A program made the translations under genes and the position numbers. The notes under the pieces were generated by a model. That model was given only the letters and a program-made list of their open reading frames with translations. It made no database searches and was not told the origin of the DNA. A DNA stretch of 64,000 nt, taken from NCBI GenBank assembly GCA_032173965.1, contig CM063284.1:62928863-62992862 (forward strand), read 5' to 3'. This DNA comes from Sitta carolinensis (Eukaryota > Chordata > Aves > Passeriformes > Sittidae). This document shows, piece after piece, positions 1 to 7,925 of the stretch (its first letter is position 1; every line of letters starts with the position of its first letter).

Positions 1-1
1 C

Positions 2-140
2 TTGGAACTCTCCAATGACACCTCCTTTTCACTGAGGATCAGAAATGCAACCAGAAGCAACAGTGGGACTTACAAGTGCACTTTGGAGGGGCAGAACGGA
101 GAACACAATCTAAGCAGCACAGTCACACTAAAAGTAACAG
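2..140 (+). CDS. CD83: CD83, 3' part of the Ig-domain exon (partial, cut by window start)
   Basis: The exon encodes the C-terminal half of the extracellular V-type immunoglobulin domain of CD83, a surface glycoprotein of mature dendritic cells and activated lymphocytes. The frame gives 46 codons and ends one base into a Gly codon (phase 1) at a GT donor at 141. Visible hallmarks are the Ig F-strand motif NSGTYKC, with the domain's second cysteine, and a following G-strand ending KVT. Three N-glycosylation sequons are present (NDT, NAT, NLS), in keeping with the heavy glycosylation known for CD83. The spliced junction reads KVTGCP, as in mammalian CD83. The upstream part of the exon, the signal peptide and the first Ig cysteine lie outside the window. 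Identification rests on motif order, exon phases and the adjoining exon. Confidence 0.93.
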
Positions 141-253
141 GTACAGTGGAGAGCTTTGACTGCCCCATGCTCCCCACATCATGTCAGGAAGGAAAGAGTT
201 TTGAAATATTCTACAAACACCAGAGCAATGTAACACCTTGCTTTACATTTTAG
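141..253 (+). other. CD83: CD83 intron between Ig-domain and transmembrane exons
   Basis: A short 113-bp intron begins GTACAG and ends TTTTAG. Splicing joins G (140) to GT (254), restoring a Gly codon and keeping the frame open. Read through unspliced, the frame meets a stop at the acceptor itself (TAG, 251-253). Confidence 0.9.
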
Positions 254-357
254 GTTGCCCTGGAATCGAAGAGGACAAACTAAAAAAATACAAAGGCGAG
301 CTCTTCATGCTGACTTGCCTTGGAATTTTTTATTTGCTGCTCATCGTCTTTACTTGT
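254..357 (+). CDS. CD83: CD83, stalk and transmembrane exon
   Basis: This 104-bp exon completes the split Gly and adds 34 residues. They comprise a short charged juxtamembrane stalk starting with Cys-Pro (CPGIEEDKLKKYKGE) and a hydrophobic helix of about 19 residues, LFMLTCLGIFYLLLIVFTC. The mammalian protein has the same order: CP, acidic/basic stalk, KKY, then a helix ending IFTC. In mammals the CD83 transmembrane segment opposes MARCH1-driven ubiquitination and so stabilises MHC class II and CD86; I infer but cannot show the same role here. The donor at 358 is a perfect GTAAGT in phase 0. The length is not a multiple of three, so skipping the exon would shift the frame. Confidence 0.95.
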
Positions 358-2137
358 GTAAGTAATTCTCTTTCTCATAAGCAAAGCAACTATACCAACC
401 AAAATACCCCTACTCATTTTCTCTGCTGGTATTGCTTTAACACAGCTGGTCTGAAGTCCATACTTAATTTATGATTAAACTCAGGTACGTGAGGATGGAG
501 TTCCAAAGAGAGAGAAATGTGCCCTGATCTAACTCTGATCTAACTCAAACTACCAGTTATTTTCCTGCACTCTAACTGCTCATTTCTGCTTCCAATTACT
601 CTGTGTAAACTATTTATCAGTTTAAGGGCACAGCAACAGGCCTTCTGGTTTAGTACCTGGGAATGGCATTTGTTCAAGATGGAGGCACAGACCCCTGGGA
701 GCCCCTCCTGACCTATGGAATTGCTTTGTGTGGTGGCATCATGGACATGTCCAAGTCCATCTGCTTTTTGCCTTAGTTTCCACACTGGTAAATTGGTGAT
801 AACCCCATTTCAGATGAGCATTTTTGTGAAGTCACATCTTTCTTGTTAAACAAGCATTTTGAAATGCATAGAGAAAAACCTCATTGGGGAGTTCATCCAT
901 ACCTTTACAGCTGGCTGGTTGTTCTGGGAAAGGAAGGGAGAAGAGGTACTTGGGAAGCTCACTCCACAGAAGAAAAACTATGCTTTGGGTGCATTGGCAG
1001 TGAAGTCACCCCTTTATGCTGAGGTCTGTGCCTCCTGGCTCAGAGGCAGAAGGAATCTTGGGTGCCAGTACAGTGCATCCCTGGCTGCCTTTGGTAATAA
1101 AAAACAAACCAAAACCAGGCCCAGAATTTTGGGAGGTCAGATTTAACTTTTGCTGCCTGTTTCATATTTGCCTTCTTGTTTTGCTCTTCGGCAGATGAAT
1201 CATAACTGTTGATCAGAGTGTATCTAATTAGCTGTGCTAAATGTAGCTTTCCATGTATCTTCAGGGAGCAATTAAATTTATGCCTGTCTCTTTTTTAGAT
1301 TGACAATTCTGCCAGTAATTTGTGCCATTCAGACTAAAGTTTGATGAGATAAATCTTGTAGGAATTTGTTAGGATGGAAGTATGAAAGCAAGGATATCAC
1401 TCAGAAGAGACAGATGCCCCATGTTCTTCTCAGCGTCCTGAAAGAATTTCAGATCTCTACAGAAATCTCTCTTCCCCTTACAAAAAAAAAAAAAAAAAGA
1501 AAAAAAAAAAAAGTCCCAGTTTTAGTGGTGCAGTCATAAAAGGCAGAGCTGTGTAGAGAAGATAATCGCTCTGGTGTAATTACATGTATCTTACTTTTGG
1601 GTGAGGTCCTGTCTCAGGTATCAACCTAGCTTTCATCAAAATTTAATATTGACCTGATCTCACAAGTGAGGTTCATTATTTAAAATGCCTGTTAAGTTCT
1701 TACAGGTTGCTTTGTCCACTTCTTTAGTGAAGACTGTGCCTTATCTCCACTAAACTCAACTTTAGAACTAGTTGGCAGGACTGGGGCTTTACTTTGACAA
1801 CTTGATGAAAATAATTCAGGCACTGGCTTGCATTGAAGGCAGGTGGAAGCACACTTGCAATAGCTTGATGCAAGGCCTGTTGAGATGAAAATGTGAATCA
1901 AATATAAATTTCTTTTTTTGACTGAGTTTTTTGTCCTATAAAGTTCATTGATTTAACAAGAAACAGCATCTTTTATTGGTACTGGGTGCTTCCAGTGACA
2001 AACAAATGGGAAAGATGTAATGAGCTATGGTTAGCAAAGAGAAAAAGGAAAACCTTCAAAAGTTGTTGGGTTGGTTTTTTTTAATTGCTGTTCATAAGAA
2101 TTCTCATTTTAAAGCTTTCTTTTGTTTTCTCCTTTAG
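358..2137 (+). other. CD83: CD83 last intron
   Basis: The intron is 1780 bp, with donor GTAAGT and an acceptor preceded by a good pyrimidine tract (TTTTGTTTTCTCCTTTAG). It holds a broken poly-A run at 1482-1512 (A17, G, A13). I see no gene, recognisable transposon or RNA gene in it. Open frames at 540-785, 859-1146 and 1692-1901 have no recognisable domain. Confidence 0.88.
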
Positions 2138-2296
2138 ACATGTCTAAGAAAAGAGAGTATGTCTCCCAATCACCAGAAAACCAGGCCAGATATGAAGCAC
2201 ATGCTCACCCTCATCAACATACATGAAATAACAACTTTCCAGCATTTAAACAGCGACAGCACTTGCAAAAATGAGCTTACTTCAAGTTCTGTCTAA
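2138..2296 (+). CDS. CD83: CD83, cytoplasmic-tail exon with stop codon
   Basis: This exon starts in phase 0 directly after the TTTAG acceptor and gives 52 codons followed by TAA at 2294-2296. The tail begins TCLRKES and contains a basic and Met-rich middle (KTRPDMKHMLTL). It ends NELTSSSV. It continues in frame from FTC of the transmembrane exon. It is about ten residues longer than the human tail and clearly diverged from it, but the gene context, phase and uninterrupted frame make it the right exon. The last four residues, SSSV, fit a class I PDZ-ligand pattern (S/T-x-hydrophobic). There is no other candidate acceptor with an in-frame tail nearby. Confidence 0.88.
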   Translation, partial: TCLRKESMSPNHQKTRPDMKHMLTLINIHEITTFQHLNSDSTCKNELTSSSV

Positions 2297-2364
2297 GTTG
2301 ATGTTAGTGGCACTGTGGACTCATCAGTAAATTCAAGCTGGATGGCTGAGTGGTATGGAGAGGA

Positions 2365-2370
2365 AATAAA
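2365..2370 (+). terminator. Possible proximal poly(A) signal, AATAAA
   Basis: A canonical AATAAA lies 69 bases after the CD83 stop codon. If used, it would give a very short 3' UTR. There is no strong GT-rich element right after it, so use is uncertain. Confidence 0.3.
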
Positions 2371-3347
2371 TGATAATATATGGTCTCTTCAGAAATGATG
2401 TATGTCCAGTACAATACCAATATAGGGCCTCTTCAGCCTGAAAGTACAGGTACCTTGTCAGTGATCTGCTTGTACTGGACAAGCCTTCAACAAGCACTGT
2501 TATGCACTATGGTAACTTTTGAGAGTTAGTCAGCCAAGAAAATCCTTTGCAGCTACACATCATGTTCCAATGCTGTTATGAGGTTGGTACCAACTGTATT
2601 TCACTCTGCTGTGAAGCCCTCTTTTTATGAGAAAGAATATGCTTCTCACATGAAGACTGAGTTATAGGGAGGCCATGGCTGTGCAAAGCCAGCAGATGAA
2701 GCTCTTCACTGGACTGATATCCCACCTTTCCAAAGCAAATGCAGCAGATGTGCTACATTATGAAAAGATAAGTGTGCAGGGCTGTCTCTGCTCTGAATCT
2801 GATCCTGGATGTAATTCCTTTACTGCAAATGAGATGTAACTCATCATGTGATGTTCAAGTAGGCTCAAGAGGTAACTTCATGCTCTTGCACTGAATGGAT
2901 CAAAGCAACGTCCATTCTTAAATCTTAGAGTGAGGCAGGCTGAGAAGGAAGAAGATTTTCTCAAAATCTTTCTGGACTGAATGAACTTTTTATCTCAGCA
3001 GGAGAAATAGGGACATATTTTCCAGATCAATCTATAGGAAGCTTCAATGAGGCTGTTAATCTTAAATAAGAATGAAGAAGACTGTGATATTAAGGACACG
3101 TAAAGATTACATATTGTGTGGTTTACAGAACATGGAGCCAAATGTATGCAACACTTATTTCAGTTAAGTAACACAAGTGAGGTCCAAAACCATGGCTTGG
3201 AAAAAATCAACCAACCACGTCTTTGGGATGTACTAAGTTAGCTATGAGATACAGGAATGGAAGATGGGACATATGAGCTTTTGGTGTTGGCAGTGTATAT
3301 ATGTGAAAAAAGGACATGAGGAATGCTGAACTTAAGCAAACACACAC

Positions 3348-3353
3348 AATAAA
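3348..3353 (+). terminator. Possible internal poly(A) signal, AATAAA
   Basis: AATAAA lies in the middle of the inferred CD83 3' UTR, after a short CA run. It is a candidate for alternative polyadenylation only. Confidence 0.25.
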
Positions 3354-3865
3354 GGAGAGAGAAGATTTGTCCTTTCGGAACAAAGTCCAAACGATCCTAG
3401 GCTCTGAATCCAAGGAACCTCCCTCTACTGGATTGCTAGTGCAAAAGTTGAAGGAAGAGAAGTCTAAAGTGACTGTGGTTGCTTATGCCATAATGTCAGA
3501 ATTTGAGCCCAAACATCAGAACTTGCATACCCTGAAGAACAGAGTCCTAAAAAAATACTTCAAGAACTGACTGACAACATTAGAATTTTTAATGCAGTTT
3601 GGAATTCCAGGCTGTTGATAAAAAGATCTTTCTATAATCCTTTGACTAATTTTGAAGTGTTGATGTGAAGAAAGCTGTACATCACTCAGCACTGGCTCTG
3701 TGAGCAGGGTAGATGTCTGCATTGCTGGAGACCAAGAGGGTCCTGGCCAGAATGATTTCTAGTTTCAAGGGATATGCAAATTACTTAGAACATAGTAAAG
3801 TATTGCCACATTCTTTTTTTTTTTTCTCTATAATTTTTACATTTAAATGTGTGTAGGATACTTGA

Positions 3866-3923
3866 AATAAAACTTCAGAGATAACCTACCATTTGGTTTT
3901 GTGTGCCACATACGGCAAATAAA
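3866..3923 (+). terminator. Likely distal poly(A) signals of CD83
   Basis: Two AATAAA hexamers lie at 3866-3871 and 3918-3923. The first is followed after about 20-30 bases by a T/GT-rich stretch (TTTGGTTTTGTGTG), and the second by TTTTATTTTA. Both are placed where a 1.6-kb 3' UTR would end. Confidence 0.55.
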
Positions 3924-3940
3924 CGCAGAAAAACTCCGTA

Positions 3941-4339
3941 TCAATTGCATTTTATTTTACAACTAACATAATTACATCAAATAAGGTAGAGATGTGATTC
4001 AGCCTCTTCTGCAGGAAAAAGCATGTATGTGTGTATAACTGATTAAGCAATGGATAATTTTATGCACTTCTAAGGACCTAGCACCATTTAAATTTTCATC
4101 AAAATTCCACTTTCTGTCCAAAGTGCATAATAAAACACATGTTCCCTTCCAAAAGGCAAGTCATTAGGGTTAACACAAGGGTGTTCCAGTCTGCCCACAG
4201 TTACTCCTAAACATGGCCCACCATCCTGGGTGACCTGTATGTTTAGGAGGCAAAAAATATGAACTGAAGGCATATGTGTTTCTCCATTTGTTCAGAAAGA
4301 CTTAATATACAACAGTCATAGTTTGTTGGGATTTATTAT
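3941..4339. other. Non-coding spacer downstream of CD83
   Basis: I see no gene, repeat or RNA here. The open frame on the - strand at 4088-4273 has no recognisable domain. Confidence 0.6.
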
Positions 4340-4814
4340 CATAGAATGCTAAGAGATTGGAATGGTCCTTAAAGATCATCTAGTCTCAGCCCCCCTGCCA
4401 TTGGCAGGGGAATCTCCCACTACACCACGTTGCCCAAGGCCATATGCAGACTGTCTTCGAACACTGTCAGGGTTGGGGCATCCACAACCTCTCTGGGCAA
4501 TGTGTTCCAGGGTCTTATCACCGTCACAGTAAAATACTTCCTAATCTATAGCCTAAATTTTCCCTCTTTGAATCTGTACCCATTAGTCCTGTCCTATCAC
4601 TACAGTTCCTGATAAAGAGTGTCTTTTTGCCTTCCCTGAATTCCCCCTTCAGATACTGGAGGGTTGCTATGAGGTATCCACAAAACCTCTTCTCCAGTCT
4701 GAACACCCTTAATTTTCTTGGCCTGTCTTCATAGGGGAGGAGCTCCAGTCCTCTTGTCAACTTTGTGGCACTCCTCTCGACTTGCACCAGCTGTTCTGTG
4801 TCCTTCTTGGGACC

Positions 4815-5135
4815 CCATCCATCCGTCCATCCATCCATCCACCATCCATCCCATCCATCCATCCCATCCATCCATCCATCCATCCATCCATCCATCCATC
4901 CATCCTATCCATCCATCCATCCAAACCATCCATCCATCCATCCATCCATCCATCCATCCATCCATCCATCCATCCATCCATCCATCCATTCCATCCATCC
5001 CATCCATCCATCCATCCATCCATCCATCCATCCATCCATCCATCCATCCATCCATCCATCCATCCATCCATCCATCCATCCATCCATCCATCCATCCATT
5101 CCATCCATCCATCCATCCATCCATCCATCCATCCC
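4815..5135. repeat. (ATCC)n / (TGGA)n microsatellite, about 320 bp
   Basis: This is a nearly continuous ATCC tandem array with a few variant units (CCGTCC, CCACC, CCTATCC, CAAACC, CATTCC) that mark it off in blocks. It sits inside CR1 copy A, with RT sequence on both sides. Long open frames in all registers (HPSI repeats on +, WMDG repeats on -) are a by-product of a 4-base unit without stop codons and are not proteins. Confidence 0.97.
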
Positions 5136-5603
5136 TCTCCAGTTTGGAGATGAAGATGATGTGTGGGACAGTGTCAAATGCTTTGCATATGTCCAGGTAG
5201 ACAATGTCAGTTGCTCTGCCTCTCTTCACCAACACTTTAGCCCCATCACAGAAGGTTCAGCAAATTTGTCAGGCACAATTTACCCTTTGCAAAGCCATGT
5301 TGGCTGTTATCAGTCAGCCATGTGCCTTTGTTTTCCATGTGCCTTAGCATACTTTTCAGGAGAATCTGCTCCATGGTCTTGCCTGGCATAGAGGTAAGAC
5401 TGACTAGTCTGTAATTTCCTGGGTCTTCTGCTTACTCTTTTGTATTGGTTTTTCATGGCCTGTTTTTTGGTAGCAGGGGGGCCACAAAGATGGCTGAGAA
5501 GCTGCTGGAAGCTACCCACCATGTCAGACAGAGTCAATGGCTGATGGACATGCTGCTGGCCAAAAGTGGGCCAATGGGAGAGGCTGGTAACACTTCTGTG
5601 ATT

Positions 5604-5614
5604 ACATATTTAAG
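5604..5614 (+). promoter_or_regulatory. TATA-like element of the solo LTR
   Basis: ACATATTTAAG lies about 160 bases into the LTR, where the U3 core promoter would be. Activity is unknown. Confidence 0.4.
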
Positions 5615-6300
5615 AAGAAAATCAAAACAAAGTCAGGCTTTGCTTCTAGGCAGGGAAGAGGAGGAGGTGAGAATATGTGAGACTCCAAAGTCAGTGCAAA
5701 GGAGGGGCAGGAGGTGCTCCAGGCACTGGAGCCAAGATTCCTCTGCAGGCCGTGGTGAGACCATGGTGAAGCAGGTGTGCCCCTGCAGCCATGGGGATCC
5801 ACGGGGGATGCAGAGATCCACCCTCAGCCCATGGGGGAGGAGGAGCCCGTGCCAGGGCAGGTGGATGCCCTGGGGAGGCTGTGATCGAGTGGGAGACCTG
5901 GTAGAGAGAGGGGGCCCCTGCTTCCAGGCTGGAGCAGCCTGTCCTTGGAGAACTGCACCCCATGGAAATAGAGTGACCCATGCCACAGCAGTTTTGGAAG
6001 GACTGCCTGCCCATGGGGGGAGTTCACACTGCAGCAGGTCCAGTTTGGCTGCTCCTTGTGAGAGTGGACCCACACCAGGGAAGTTCATGGAGAACTGTCC
6101 CCCATGGGAGGAACCCCATGGTCTCACAGGGGAAGGACTCCTCTTTCAGAGCAACAGAAGAAAATCTTGGTTATGAACTGACCAAAACCCCCACGCCCTG
6201 TCTCTCTGTGCTGCTGGTGGGAAGGAGGGAAGGGCTGGGGGGGAAACAGTGTTTTACAGGCTTATTTTACTTCTCATTATCCTCCTCTGATTCTGTTAAT

Positions 6301-6306
6301 AATAAA
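6301..6306 (+). terminator. LTR poly(A) signal, AATAAA
   Basis: This is a canonical hexamer in the 3' third of the LTR, followed by a T-rich stretch (GATCCTGTTTTACC). Its position fits the R region of an LTR. Confidence 0.5.
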
Positions 6307-7925
6307 TTCCACTCAGTAATTTAAGTTGATCCTGTTTTACCTTTGAAGTGTTTTCTCCTAGTCCTTATCTCACTCGTGAAGTCTTGGTTAATATTTTTTC
6401 CCTCTCCACTGCCCAGCTGTAGCAGGGGAGGGTGACTGAGTGACTCTCGTGGGTGTCTGGTGTTGGGCTAGTGTCAAACTCTGACACCTTTCTTAAAAGT
6501 GGGGTGAAAAGTATTTTTCTTTTCCCAATCATTGAGGGCTTTACCCGACTGCCACAATTTCTCAAAAATGGTGGTTTAGAAACTTTGCCAGCTCCCTCAG
6601 GACATGCAGATGGTTCTTTTTGTCCCATTAGTCCCATGGACTTGTGCATATCCAAGTTCCTTAGATAGTCTCAAACCAGAGAGGGCTTAGGGTCTTCATT
6701 TTCCCAGTCCCTGTGTCTGTCTTTCTTGACTTGGGTGGTATGGCACAAAAACCATTGAGAACCTCAGCCTTCTCTTTGTCCAGGGTAGCCAGGTCTCCTG
6801 TTTTCTTTTGGAGAGGGCTCACATTATCCCTGGTTTTCTTTTGCTTGCAACGTATCTATTGAAGACCTTTCTGTTATCCTTGATATCCTTGGCCAAATTA
6901 AATTCTAACTGGGCCTTGGCTTCCCTAGCCTTGTCCCTAGCTTGCTGTACAATTTCCCTTTATTTCTCCCAGATTGCCCATCCTTGTTTCCCCTTCCCCA
7001 AAGCTTTGTTTTTCTCTCTGAGCTTACTCAGCAGCATCTTCTCCATCCATGAAAGCCCCTTGCCATTTTTTCCTGATTTCCCTCTTGTTGCAATCCATTG
7101 ATCCTGAGCTTGGAGGAAGTGATCTTGAAATTCAGCCAATGTTCTTGGGCCCCTCTGCTTTCCAAGACTCTATGGAGTAGGTCATTGAAGTGACCAAGGG
7201 TCTGCTCTCCTGATGTCCAGGGCAGCGATTTTACTGCATGCCCTTCTCAGTGCCCTGAGGATCTTTATCTTCACCATCTTGTTATCACTTACAGTGCCTT
7301 GAAGCACTGTATGCCCTACCAGCTCTTCCTTGTTGGTGAGCAAAAAGTCCAGCATGGCATCTCTCCTTGTTGGCTCCTCAATCACTTGTGTAAGGAGTTG
7401 TTTTTGACACATTTGAGGGCCCTCTGGGATTTCTTTTGCCCTGCCATGTTGTCTCTCCAACAGACATTGAGGAGGTTGAAATCCCCCACAAGGAACAGGG
7501 ATTAAGAGTGTGCAGGCACCCATTTGCCTACAGAGGGCTTCATCCACATCATTCTCTTGATTGGGTGGCCTGTAGCAGACTCCCACATTAACATCCCTTG
7601 TCCCTGCCCTCTCCCTTAATCTTCACTCACTAGCTCTCAGCGGGCTCCTCATCCTTTCCCAGGCAGAGTTCCAGACTCTCCAGCTGGCCATTGACATAAG
7701 AGCTACATTCCTTTCTCATCTCCTTAGTCTGTCCTTCCTAAAAAGCCTGAAACCCTCCATTCCAAAGCTCTAGTCACAGGAGCCATCTCACCATACATCC
7801 ATGATGTCAATGTTGTCATCCCCAAGTGGGTGTGTGCACATCTCTAGTTCTTCTTGTTTGCTCCCTATGCTCCATGTATTTGTGTAGAGGCATTTGAGCT
7901 AGGTCCTGGATAAAGCCAGCTTGCT

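Larger units (their letters stand above)
2297..3890 (+). other. CD83: CD83 3' UTR (3' end approximate)
   Basis: About 1.6 kb follows the stop codon without coding signals. The end is inferred from AATAAA at 3866-3871 followed by a GT-rich stretch at about 3891-3907, the usual arrangement around a cleavage site. A further AATAAA at 3918-3923 could extend it to about 3940. An open frame at 3316-3570 has no domain and is not counted as a gene. Confidence 0.6.
5441..6486 (+). mobile_element. Solo LTR of an endogenous retrovirus (ERVL-like), nested in CR1 copy A
   Basis: The 1046-bp element begins TGTATTGG and ends CTCTGACA, and CR1 sequence resumes on both sides. Flanking 5-mers are TCTTT (5436-5440) and CCTTT (6487-6491), a target duplication with one mismatch; 5 bp is typical of ERVL. 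A TATA-like ACATATTTAAG lies near 5604-5614 and an AATAAA at 6301-6306, both in + orientation. A GC-rich middle (about 5700-6130) carries recurring CCATGG blocks. No gag, pol or env sequence is attached, so this is a solo LTR left by recombination. The + strand open frame at 5445-6176 has no viral domain. The overall layout matches an LTR family widespread in birds, but I cannot name the subfamily from memory. Confidence 0.85.
4340..7925 (-). mobile_element. CR1 LINE copy A, disrupted by an LTR insertion and a tetranucleotide tract
   Basis: The left edge is a CR1 3' end in reverse orientation (ATAGAAT followed by the complement of the usual CR1 3' UTR). Reading leftward on the - strand from about 7.9 kb, the order is as follows. 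Endonuclease segments lie at 7182-7586 (GVCYRPPNQE, LLTQVIEEPTRRDAMLD, RRADPW). CR1 interior follows down to 6487. The LTR occupies 5441-6486. Reverse-transcriptase text is at about 5130-5235 ([16 protein letters not shown]), then the (ATCC)n tract, then the RT C-terminal end ([32 protein letters not shown]) and the 3' UTR. The segment that should carry the FADD catalytic motif is absent. Frameshifts and substitutions are frequent, so the copy is old and dead. The right (5') edge is approximate. Confidence 0.9.

Noticed and set aside
238..474. Continuous open frame reading through the CD83 transmembrane exon into the intron
   Set aside because: A perfect GTAAGT donor at 358 and an in-frame last exon at 2138 explain the gene. 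The added intronic residues look like chance sequence.
3316..3570. 84-codon charged open frame in the CD83 3' UTR
   Set aside because: No domain, no splice context, and it falls between the stop codon and the distal poly(A) signals.
4718..5391. Long open frames with HPSI or WMDG repeats on both strands (up to 208 codons)
   Set aside because: They are translations of the (ATCC)n microsatellite, whose 4-base unit lacks stop codons in every register. The flanks are CR1 in antisense.
5445..6176. 243-codon open frame on the + strand
   Set aside because: It lies wholly inside the solo LTR, has no retroviral domain, and owes its length to GC-rich repeated blocks. Opposite-strand frames of 107-164 codons over the same region show the same effect.
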